Of a stretch of DNA of 25,705 nucleotides, positions 7,223 through 14,091 are shown piece by piece; the stretch's first letter is position 1, and every line of letters starts with the position of its first letter. A program made the position numbers and the translations under genes. Source of the stretch: DATGLE01 sp035294325. GTDB lineage: Bacteria > Chloroflexota > Ktedonobacteria > Ktedonobacterales > Ktedonobacteraceae. The DNA is taken from NCBI GenBank assembly GCA_035294325.1, contig DATGLE010000197.1, forward strand, positions 1-25,705, written 5' to 3'. Below the pieces are notes generated by a model. The model saw only the letters and a program-made list of their open reading frames with translations, did no database searches and was not told where the DNA came from.

Positions 7223-8215
7223 ATGCACGCCACCAGTTTCACCGATCAACATATTGAGTCGTCCACGCTTATGAATCGAGCGAAGGAACGTGGCAGGGGC
7301 ATCATGAGGGTCATCCTCTCTAACCCTAAAATCGCCGTCGGGGTGGGCAGCGTGGTCTTTTTCGTGCTGCTTTCGACTGTAGGCACGCTGCTGATCCCCT
7401 ACCCCCCGGACGCTACCGTGGTGCGTGGCTCCCTGCCACCGTCCGCGGCGCATCCACTGGGCACGACGGGATTGGGCCAGGATATTCTGGCGCAGATCGC
7501 CTACGGCACGCGCATCTCTCTCACTACCGGCCTGATCGCCGCCGCCGGCTCGACCGCTTTGCAGATCATCTTCGGGCTGTCGGCCGCCTACTTCGGCGGC
7601 CTGGTGGATGAACTGCTTACGCTGGTTATCAATGTGTTCCTGGTTCTGCCGGGCCTGCCCCTGGCGATTGTGCTGGCCTCGCTGGCAAATACTGGATCGA
7701 GCCGAAGCGAGTTTGTGCTGGCAGTGATCCTGCTGTTTACCTCCTGGAGCTATGGGGCGCGCGTCCTGCGGGCGCAGACGCTCTCGTTGAAGGAGCGCGA
7801 GTTCGTGACCGCCGCGCGGGCCACCGGGGAGACGGCGCTACGCGTCATCTTCATGGAAATCCTGCCCAACGAGATCGCGCTGGTGGCCTCGACCTTCATC
7901 GGCACCTTTGTCTACGCGGTAGGCGCTCAGGTGGGTCTGGATTTTCTGGGGCTGGGGGACGTATCGCACGCCAGCTGGGGCGAGTTACTCTTCTGGGCGC
8001 AGAGTAACGGGGCGCTCATTGTTGGCAAATGGTGGCAATTTGTGCCGGCGGGCCTGTGCGTCGCCATCCTGTGCGCCGGGTTAACCTTTATCAATTTCGG
8101 GATCGACGAGCTGGCGAATCCCCGCCTGCGCTCCGAGCGTCCGCTGCGCAAGCTTATGGCTTCACACAAGAAACTGCTTCCCCCAAAGAAAGAGAATGAC
8201 AAAGTTCTCGTGTAG
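7223..8215 (+). CDS. ABC transporter permease, DppC/OppC type
   Basis: A 330-aa second permease of the same importer. A cytoplasmic N-terminus of about 35 residues precedes the first membrane segment (38-60). The DppC signature HPLGTTGLGQDILAQIAYG (77-95) follows, and the EAA-type ATPase-contact loop is EREFVTAARATGETALRVIF (191-210). The C-terminal tail is charged (KKLLPPKKEND). GGGGAGGAG, the ribosome binding site, overlaps the end of the upstream permease gene. The GH1 gene starts 24 nt after this stop, tying transport to intracellular glycoside hydrolysis. The partner ATPases are not encoded here. Confidence 0.94.
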   Translation: MHATSFTDQHIESSTLMNRAKERGRGIMRVILSNPKIAVGVGSVVFFVLLSTVGTLLIPYPPDATVVRGSLPPSAAHPLGTTGLGQDILAQIAYGTRISLTTGLIAAAGSTALQIIFGLSAAYFGGLVDELLTLVINVFLVLPGLPLAIVLASLANTGSSRSEFVLAVILLFTSWSYGARVLRAQTLSLKEREFVTAARATGETALRVIFMEILPNEIALVASTFIGTFVYAVGAQVGLDFLGLGDVSHASWGELLFWAQSNGALIVGKWWQFVPAGLCVAILCAGLTFINFGIDELANPRLRSERPLRKLMASHKKLLPPKKENDKVLV

Positions 8216-8239
8216 CACCGTAGTAGATCAGGAGTCTTA

Positions 8240-9673
8240 ATGAGCATTACTGAAGATATCTCATACCAACCAGAGCCAGACAGCGATACACTGCTGGATC
8301 CGGCGCCCGGCGCTTTTCCCCCCGATTTCCTCTGGGGGGCAGCGACCTCAGCCTATCAAATAGAGGGTGCGGTGCATGAAGACGGGCGCGCCCTTTCAGT
8401 GTGGGATCGCTTCGCCGCCGTGCCCGGGGCTACCTATCAGGGGCAGACTGGCGCGATTGCGGTAGACCACTACCACCGTATGGAAGAAGATGTGGCGCTG
8501 ATGGCCGAACTGAATCTCTCCGCCTATCGCTTCTCGCTCTCCTGGCCGCGTATCCTTCCCGAAGGACGGGGCACGGTCAATGAACGCGGCCTCGATTTTT
8601 ATGACCGCCTGGTCGACGCACTGCTGGCGCGCGGCATCCGTCCCCTCGCCACGCTCTACCACTGGGATCTGCCCGTGGCCTTGCAGGATCGCGGCGGCTG
8701 GCTCACCCGCGATACCGCTTTCGCCTTCGCCGACTATGCCGAAGTGGTGGCCCGCCGCCTCGGAGATCGTGTTCACGGGTGGATCACGCAGAACGAGCCC
8801 TGGTGTACCGCCTACCTGGGCTATGCCCTGGGCATTCATGCCCCCGGCCTGCACGACAAACAGCTTGCTGTGAACGTCGGCCATCATGTTCTGCTCTCGC
8901 ACGGGTTAGCCGTCCCGCGCCTGCGCGCTCATCTGCCGCCCACAGCACAGGTCGGCATCTCCATCGACTTCTATCCCATCTACGCCGCAGACCAGCGCCC
9001 GGAAACGCTGCTGGCGGCCCGCCGCGCCGACACCTTCCGCAACCGCTGGTTCCTCGATCCAGTCTTTCGCGGGCGCTACCCGGAGGGCCTTTTCAGTGAT
9101 ATGCAGGTGGCTCCTCCACCGGCGCATGCCGACGATTTCTCCATCATCTCCACACCTATCGATTTCCTGGGCGTCAACTACTACTCGCGTATGCTCGTGC
9201 GAGCACGCTCAGATGGCGAGGCCGCAGGGGAAAACGGCACGCCCACAGAGAGTTTCGAAGCCATAGAGAGCATACCCGGCTCCTCCTACACGGCGATGGG
9301 CTGGGAGATCTTCCCCGATGGCCTGGCTAACATTCTGGCACGTATCCATCGTGAGTACGCGCCGAAAGCGCTGATAATTACCGAGAGCGGCGCCGCTTTC
9401 AATGACTACCTCGACAGCGATGGCAGTATCCATGACCAGCAGCGCATCGACTACCTGCGGCGCCACATTCAAAGCGTCGCGCAGGTCGTCCGCCAGGGGG
9501 TGCCCGTCAAGGGCTACTTCGTCTGGTCGCTGCTCGACAACTTCGAGTGGGCCGAGGGCTATCGTAAGCGCTTCGGCCTGATCTACGTCGATTACCCCAC
9601 GCAGCGGCGCATCATCAAAGATAGTGGCCGCTGGTACGCCTCCTTTGTTGCCTCCCAACGCAACAGCGAATAG
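8240..9673 (+). CDS. Glycoside hydrolase family 1 beta-glucosidase/beta-glycosidase
   Basis: A 477-aa retaining beta-glycosidase predicted to act in the cytoplasm; no signal peptide is seen. The GH1 start signature FPPDFLWGAATSAYQIEG spans residues 26-43. The acid/base glutamate lies in TQNEP (E186) and the nucleophile in ITESGAAF (E382), where the usual ENG is ESG. Substrate-pocket motifs include YHWDLP (140-145), NYYSRM (313-318), and WSLLDNFEWAEGY with RFGLIYVDY (429-452). The N-terminal 25 residues are acidic and not part of the barrel. AGGAG precedes the start. Its place after the family 5 permeases suggests it hydrolyses the imported disaccharide or oligosaccharide. The exact sugar (glucosyl, galactosyl or fucosyl) cannot be read from the sequence. 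Confidence 0.95.
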   Translation: MSITEDISYQPEPDSDTLLDPAPGAFPPDFLWGAATSAYQIEGAVHEDGRALSVWDRFAAVPGATYQGQTGAIAVDHYHRMEEDVALMAELNLSAYRFSLSWPRILPEGRGTVNERGLDFYDRLVDALLARGIRPLATLYHWDLPVALQDRGGWLTRDTAFAFADYAEVVARRLGDRVHGWITQNEPWCTAYLGYALGIHAPGLHDKQLAVNVGHHVLLSHGLAVPRLRAHLPPTAQVGISIDFYPIYAADQRPETLLAARRADTFRNRWFLDPVFRGRYPEGLFSDMQVAPPPAHADDFSIISTPIDFLGVNYYSRMLVRARSDGEAAGENGTPTESFEAIESIPGSSYTAMGWEIFPDGLANILARIHREYAPKALIITESGAAFNDYLDSDGSIHDQQRIDYLRRHIQSVAQVVRQGVPVKGYFVWSLLDNFEWAEGYRKRFGLIYVDYPTQRRIIKDSGRWYASFVASQRNSE

Positions 9674-9704
9674 TAACAACTATCAAGCCTGGTGATTGTG
9701 GAAA

Positions 9705-9766
9705 GATGAAGAAAGCTGAGGCAGGACGCCGCGCACACGCGGCGTCCTGCCTCAGCTTTCTTCATC
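9705..9766 (+). repeat. Long perfect hairpin H2 downstream of GH1 (29-bp stem, 4-nt loop)
   Basis: Arms 9705-9733 and 9738-9766 are exact reverse complements of 29 nt with loop CACA. It begins 31 nt after the GH1 stop and lies 76 nt before the class V PLP-enzyme gene. No U-run follows, so intrinsic termination is doubtful. The border sequences shared by H1, H3 and H5 are absent here, so it may belong to another repeat family. Confidence 0.85.
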
Positions 9767-9842
9767 TCCAATGTGATATACTGCATTTGACACAGCCCGT
9801 AGCTTCTTCGTTCCTGAACTGATCTCTCCAGAGAGGATCACT

Positions 9843-11033
9843 ATGCAGACGACATACCATCCCCGGCCCTCCTTTCCGACCCGATTACAAACCCTGCGCG
9901 CGGCCTGCCCTCTCCTCAACACGGCTATCTATCTGGCGAACTGCTCCCAGGGACCTCTTGCAACACCGGTCCATATGGCAATAGAAACGTTTCTGGACCA
10001 ATGGGCTAATCTGGGAATGCACTGGGATGCCTGGGTTGAGGAGGTCGAGCGCGCCCGCGCGACCTTCGCAGCCCTGATCGGCGCTGCTCCCGCTGAGATC
10101 GCAGTGGGCAGTTCTGTCTCTCAGCTTGTCTCCTCGCTTGCCAGCGCGCTGCATATCGCACCGCATATCAAGCGGCGGCGTGTGGTCACGAGCACTATTG
10201 AGTTCCCCGGCGTGGCGCATGCCTGGCTGGCGCTGCGCCATGAGGGCTGGCTGGTGGATGTGCTGGCTGCCGATGAAGAGGGGATGGTGAGCGGCGAGCG
10301 CTTCGCCGCAGCCGCCGATGATACGACGGCGCTGGTCTCCGTGCCGCATGTCTGCTATGCACATGGCGCCATGACCGACCTGTCGCCAGTAGTGAAAGCG
10401 GCGCACGAGCAGGGCGCGCTGGTCTTTGTGGATGCCTATCAATCCATCGGTACGGTGCCTATCGATGTGAAGGCCAGCGGCATCGATTTCCTGGCCGCCG
10501 GGACGCTCAAGTATCTGCTCGGAACGGCGGGACTCGCCTTCCTCTATGTCAATCCGGCGCTCATCGAGCGTCTTGAGCCGGCGATGACAGGCTGGTTCGG
10601 ACGGCGGCAGCCCTTCGCCTTCGATCCCACCCTGCTCGATTATGCAGGAACGGCGGCGCGCTTCGATCTGGGGACGCCGCCGATTATCAACGCCTACGCG
10701 GCGCGTGCCGGCATGCAACTGGTGCTGGATGCCGGCATCGACGGGATCCGCGCGCAGGTTGAACGTCTCTCGACGCTGGCTTACGACCTGGCGGCGCGGC
10801 TCGATCTGCGTGTGATCGGCCCCCGGCAGGCGTCACAGAAGGGTGCGACGACAGCCATTGATACCGGCTCGCCTGAACGCGCCCACCAGTTGGAAAACGA
10901 ACTGCGCCAGCACTCGATCATCGCGTCGGCGCGCGGGCGCGGAATTCGCCTGGCGCCGCACGGCTTTACTTATGAGGAAGAATTACAGCAGGCGCTGCAC
11001 ACGGTGGCCCGCCTGCTTCATCATGAAGTTTAA
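9843..11033 (+). CDS. Class V aminotransferase-fold PLP-dependent enzyme
   Basis: A 396-aa cytoplasmic fold-type I PLP enzyme of the aminotransferase class V group (relatives include cysteine desulfurases, kynureninase and isopenicillin N epimerase-like proteins). The cofactor lysine is K223 in AAGTLKYLLG, and the aspartate that pairs with the pyridine nitrogen is D197 in VFVDAYQS. The N-terminal segment YLANCSQGPL (30-39) and the SSVSQLVSSLA phosphate-binding region (90-100) fit the fold. I see no desulfurase-type catalytic cysteine loop. It follows GH1 after hairpin H2 and precedes a cyclase-family hydrolase. The pairing recalls kynureninase and kynurenine formamidase, but the sequence does not prove that reaction. 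Its weak GAGAGG site suggests modest translation. Confidence 0.85.
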   Translation: MQTTYHPRPSFPTRLQTLRAACPLLNTAIYLANCSQGPLATPVHMAIETFLDQWANLGMHWDAWVEEVERARATFAALIGAAPAEIAVGSSVSQLVSSLASALHIAPHIKRRRVVTSTIEFPGVAHAWLALRHEGWLVDVLAADEEGMVSGERFAAAADDTTALVSVPHVCYAHGAMTDLSPVVKAAHEQGALVFVDAYQSIGTVPIDVKASGIDFLAAGTLKYLLGTAGLAFLYVNPALIERLEPAMTGWFGRRQPFAFDPTLLDYAGTAARFDLGTPPIINAYAARAGMQLVLDAGIDGIRAQVERLSTLAYDLAARLDLRVIGPRQASQKGATTAIDTGSPERAHQLENELRQHSIIASARGRGIRLAPHGFTYEEELQQALHTVARLLHHEV

Positions 11034-11056
11034 CAACCATCACCCGGAAATACGGG

Positions 11057-11166
11057 GCAATGTCATCCTTAGCTATATGTCATCCTGAGCGGAGCGGAGC
11101 GCAGCGAAGGAGCCGCATGATGGGGAATCAGATCCTTCGCTGCGCTCCGCTCAGGTTGACATTGCC
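11057..11166. repeat. Nested inverted repeat with TGTCATCCTGAGCGGAGC motif
   Basis: The outer arms GCAATGTCA (from about 11058) and TGACATTGC (ending about 11165) enclose an inner pair, CCTGAGCGGAGC plus GCAGCGAAGGA (11083-11111) and its reverse complement at 11133-11155. The left inner arm carries a 5-nt duplication (GGAGC). A related fragment occurs at 2121-2141. The whole fits an interspersed palindromic repeat filling the gap before the cyclase gene. Confidence 0.75.
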
Positions 11167-11202
11167 GGTCCTGGTCGTTAAATCTGATAAGGAGGTTTAC
11201 CC

Positions 11203-11835
11203 ATGCGTATCATCGATCTATCACAGTATTACTCGAACGACATGCCCATCTATCCGGGCCTGGCACGCCCTAAATTTCATGATTTTGCTCGCTTCGAGGT
11301 CGATGGCTATGGTATGTCCGAGTATCACTTCATCAACCATACCGGCACGCACATCGACGCTCCTTCACATCATTCCAGCGGGCCAACGCTCGACGATATC
11401 CCGCTGGAGCGTCTGGTAACGGACGCGGTTGTGCTGGATTTCTCGCAGCACGCGCCCGGCACCTTCACGCGCGCCGAACTTGAGCCGCATATGGATCGCA
11501 TTCGCCCCGGCGACTTTGTGCTGATTTACTCGAACAATGCTCGCAACTGGGGCACCGACCAGTACTGGACCGGGTGGTGCTATCCCGATGCCGGGGCAAC
11601 GCAGGCGCTCATCGAGCGCGACATCTCAGGCATTGGCTTCGATGGTCCCTCCGCCGATGCCGTCGATTCGACAACCTTCCCGCTGCATAAGATCTGGCTG
11701 ACTGCCGGGCGGCTCATTATAGAGAATATGACCAATCTCGATCAACTACCGGAGCGCTGCCTGCTGGTGGTCGCTCCCATGAAAGTGCGCGCGGCCAATG
11801 GCGCGCCGGCCCGTATCTTTGCTCTTATTTCTTAG
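11203..11835 (+). CDS. Cyclase family metal-dependent hydrolase (kynurenine formamidase-like)
   Basis: A 210-aa enzyme of the cyclase family, which includes kynurenine formamidase KynB and isatin hydrolase; members hydrolyse amides or strained rings using a bound divalent metal. The diagnostic motif HTGTHIDAPSHH spans residues 46-57 and provides the metal ligands H46, H50 and D52 and the nearby catalytic H56. Length is typical for the family. AGGAGGT stands directly before the ATG. It follows the class V PLP enzyme by 169 nt, across a palindromic repeat, and ends 23 nt from the convergent DUF6807 gene. The substrate cannot be deduced; within a sugar locus a lactone or an amide is possible (inference). 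Confidence 0.88.
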   Translation: MRIIDLSQYYSNDMPIYPGLARPKFHDFARFEVDGYGMSEYHFINHTGTHIDAPSHHSSGPTLDDIPLERLVTDAVVLDFSQHAPGTFTRAELEPHMDRIRPGDFVLIYSNNARNWGTDQYWTGWCYPDAGATQALIERDISGIGFDGPSADAVDSTTFPLHKIWLTAGRLIIENMTNLDQLPERCLLVVAPMKVRAANGAPARIFALIS

Positions 11836-11851
11836 CACATAAGGAGGGTGA

Positions 11852-11977
11852 ATGGGCATCATCCTTTTGTGTATTCTTCGACGCGCTCGCGTGACCATGC
11901 GCCGCTGGCGATCACGACGCGATACGCAAGCGCCAACGCCTGGCCTGGTTGCAGAGTGTAGTACTCGTCGAACATAA
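11852..11977 (+). other. Possible orphan ribosome binding site and 41-codon frame (remnant?)
   Basis: Just after the cyclase stop, AAGGAGG (11841-11847) is followed by ATG at 11852. The frame runs 41 codons (MGIILLCILRRARVTMRRW onward) antisense to the 3' end of the DUF6807 gene. The peptide resembles no protein I know and is arginine-rich, as expected for an antisense frame. The strong ribosome binding site may be left from a gene that once continued the operon. I do not claim it as a gene. Confidence 0.2.
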
Positions 11978-12749
11978 ATGAGCAACTGACGCAGGCATAC
12001 GGATCGCTGCGCACGAACCATTTGTTGGGATAGCGGGGGTTTTGGGGCTGATCGATGAAGATGAGCGTGGATTGCGCTCCGTTGCCATCGTGCCAGCCGC
12101 TAAAGGCCAGCCACGGCGACTGCCTGCCCATCATTTCCGGCCCCTCCAGATCACCGGCACCGAGGATCTGGCCGTGCAGAAAAGAGCGCGGCCCGCGCCA
12201 GAACAGCCCGCCATAGCCGGCCTTCGGCCTGCCCTCCGTAGTGGGTGAGCCGAAGACGAGCGCCCGCCCCGCGCTATTGACCAGGCGAAACGCGAGATCC
12301 AGGCGCCAGTAGCCAGCCTCGGCGTTAATCTCGCCGACGGCGATGCGGCGCTCCTCGTCGATCCACAAGGCTCCATCGTGCGTCATCCATTGCAGCCGCT
12401 CGACACACCTCACATCGTCGGCGCAGGCGATCTCCTGCCAGTCTGTATGCTGGATGCGCCCGATATTATCAAGCTGTCGATAGCCAGCTTCGCGGGTATA
12501 GCTCGGCCCACCCCAGAAGTTCTCCCCTGAAAGATAGGCCATTGTCATTGAGAGGCCGGTGTGCCAGGGATGATCGTGGGGACGAAACAGGCTCACCTTA
12601 TTTCCGGCCAGGGTGCGCAGTGGATGGAAGTAGGGCCTGGGCGATTCGCTGGCCGGCGTTCCGGGCACGTAGACATAAGTAAATAGTGGCTGATCCTGAT
12701 AGCGCAGTTCAATAGAATCATGCAGCGTATGGATCAATGTGCACTTCAT
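11859..12749 (-). CDS. DUF6807 (PmoA-like) family protein
   Basis: A 296-aa protein of the family annotated as 'PmoA family' or DUF6807, despite no evidence for methane oxidation. Recognisable features are the N-terminal PRPYFHPLRTLAG segment (residues 37-49), the HDHPWHTGLS motif (57-66) with three conserved histidines, and the FWGGPSY segment (78-84). The rest is beta-rich. No signal peptide is present, so it is probably cytoplasmic. In known genomes the family sits with Gfo/Idh/MocA oxidoreductases and sugar genes, and its biochemical role is unestablished. The ATG overlaps the stop of the enolase-superfamily gene by one base (TGATG), showing translational coupling. It is the last gene of the leftward operon. 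Confidence 0.8.
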   Translation of the reverse strand: MKCTLIHTLHDSIELRYQDQPLFTYVYVPGTPASESPRPYFHPLRTLAGNKVSLFRPHDHPWHTGLSMTMAYLSGENFWGGPSYTREAGYRQLDNIGRIQHTDWQEIACADDVRCVERLQWMTHDGALWIDEERRIAVGEINAEAGYWRLDLAFRLVNSAGRALVFGSPTTEGRPKAGYGGLFWRGPRSFLHGQILGAGDLEGPEMMGRQSPWLAFSGWHDGNGAQSTLIFIDQPQNPRYPNKWFVRSDPYACVSCSFMFDEYYTLQPGQALALAYRVVIASGAWSRERVEEYTKG

Positions 12750-13894
12750 CAGAGTAAATCCTTCACAAGAAACTGTTCTACAGCCTGCTGGCGAGGCCGG
12801 ACGCCAATGCCGGGCTGATTGCAGAGATGCACGGCTCCGTCGAACTCTATCTCGCTCTTGCCCGGGTAGAGCACGGACTCGTCGACGAACTGGCTGCCAT
12901 TAAGAGCTGCCGGTCCGCAGCAGCCAGAGGCCAGCGCTAACTGGCAGGCCGCAAGTTTCGTCAAAAAGCCATCGGTGAGGCCACTCACGAGCAGGGGCAG
13001 GCCCGCCGAGGCCGCGACGGCAATCTGTTGCAGCGAGGGCCAGAGTCCGCCGCTGCGCGTGACCTTGACTACAAGATAGTCCACCAGGCCCTCGGCGGCA
13101 TAATGGAAAAAGTCGGCGGGGCTGACGCTGGCCTCGTCTATCGCCAGAGGCAGCGGGCATTGCTGGCGCAGCCGCCGCATGAGATGCATCTGATCCGCAG
13201 GAAACGGCTGCTCCAGGACGCTGACGCCTGCATCAGCGAGGCCCCGAGCGATGGCCGGCGCCTCGTGTGGCCGCAAGCCCTGGTTGGCATCCGCCCACAC
13301 GAAGGCATCGGGACCGGCAGCCAGTCGGACTGCCCGGGCTACGGCGACATCGGATGCTGAAGAGACGGCGACTTTGAAATTAAAATGGCGGAAGCCCTTC
13401 GCCCTTGCCGCATCGACCTCGCGCCACGCACCCTCCGCCGTATGCTCGGCCAGCGTATAGCTCAGCGCAACAGTCTTGCTCGCACTGCTTCCGCCCAGGA
13501 AGGCCCGTAAAGGCAGACCAGCGCTGCGCGCGCACAGGTCATGCACGGCCATATCGACTGCCGCCTTCGCAATCGGAAATCCGGTGCTGGGGCCGCGACC
13601 AATGACGCTGTGCATGCGCCGGTGCAGTCCCCGCCGGTCCATAATCTCCTGACCGAGAACGGCGGGGGCCAGGTAGTTGCGAATAGTCGTCGTGACCGCT
13701 TCCAGCGTCTCATACGACCATTGCGGCATCGGACGCCCTTCGCCCCAGCCCGTTTCTCCTTCGCTGTCGGTCATCTTCACAAGCACAAAGGGAGCCGTCT
13801 CGCCGGCCTGGCCCGCGCTTCCCGATGCGAAGCGAAAGGTGCCGGTGATCGGCAAACGAACAGGGAAAACTTCGATCTTTTCAATGGTTCTCAT
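12749..13894 (-). CDS. Enolase superfamily enzyme, mandelate racemase/muconate lactonizing type
   Basis: A 381-aa enzyme with the enolase-superfamily capping domain (about 1-130) and a beta/alpha barrel. Such enzymes abstract the proton alpha to a carboxylate and catalyse racemisation, epimerisation, cycloisomerisation or acid-sugar dehydration. The metal ligands are D202 (WADANQG), E228 (LEQPF) and D253 (AIDEAS), with K277 (VVKVTR) as a base candidate. The usual KxK pair reads NFK (N172, K174), so the first lysine is replaced. The start at 13894 (MRTIEKIEVF) follows GAGGA by 6 nt; longer frames to 13966 enter hairpin H3. It is coupled to DUF6807 and lies downstream of a Gfo/Idh/MocA gene. 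The loss of one lysine argues against a two-base racemase and leaves the reaction open. Confidence 0.88.
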   Translation of the reverse strand: MRTIEKIEVFPVRLPITGTFRFASGSAGQAGETAPFVLVKMTDSEGETGWGEGRPMPQWSYETLEAVTTTIRNYLAPAVLGQEIMDRRGLHRRMHSVIGRGPSTGFPIAKAAVDMAVHDLCARSAGLPLRAFLGGSSASKTVALSYTLAEHTAEGAWREVDAARAKGFRHFNFKVAVSSASDVAVARAVRLAAGPDAFVWADANQGLRPHEAPAIARGLADAGVSVLEQPFPADQMHLMRRLRQQCPLPLAIDEASVSPADFFHYAAEGLVDYLVVKVTRSGGLWPSLQQIAVAASAGLPLLVSGLTDGFLTKLAACQLALASGCCGPAALNGSQFVDESVLYPGKSEIEFDGAVHLCNQPGIGVRPRQQAVEQFLVKDLL

Positions 13895-13922
13895 CACTTT
13901 CCTCATCCCTATGATACTGCTC

Positions 13923-14018
13923 GCGCCTGCGGCGTTCGCCTTTTGTATGAGGTGTTGAGGGAACATGCGCTAAGCGCATGTTCCCTCAACACCTCATATC
14001 CCCTTATGCAGCGAAGCC
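13923..14018 (+). repeat. Long-hairpin repeat element H3 (25-bp stem, conserved flanks)
   Basis: Arms 13946-13970 and 13974-13998 are exact reverse complements with loop TAA. The left border GCGCCTGCGGCGTTCGC (13923-13939) and right border TTATGCAGCGAAGCC (14004-14018) match those of H1 and H5, while the stem is unrelated to theirs. It lies just upstream of the enolase-superfamily start and next to H4. Confidence 0.85.
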
Positions 14019-14030
14019 ATTTGCACGCCC

Positions 14031-14091
14031 GGTATAGTAAGTGTTGTGCCAAATTGCGCGCAGCGCAGTTTGGCACAACACTTACTATACC
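14031..14091 (-). repeat. Long hairpin H4 (29-bp stem) overlapping the Gfo/Idh/MocA stop codon
   Basis: Arms 14031-14059 and 14063-14091 pair over 29 positions with a single G-U-type mismatch and loop GCA. The stop codon of the oxidoreductase gene (complement of 14085-14087) lies inside the right arm. It is separated from H3 by 32 nt. The sequence beyond the right arm (TTGCGCGGCTCCTCCGCGCG, 14094-14113) is itself hairpin-forming and also codes for the last residues of the oxidoreductase. Confidence 0.85.

Noticed and set aside
6176..7453. Minus-strand 425-codon frame
   Set aside because: Antisense to the DppB-like permease; histidine/glutamine-rich shadow.
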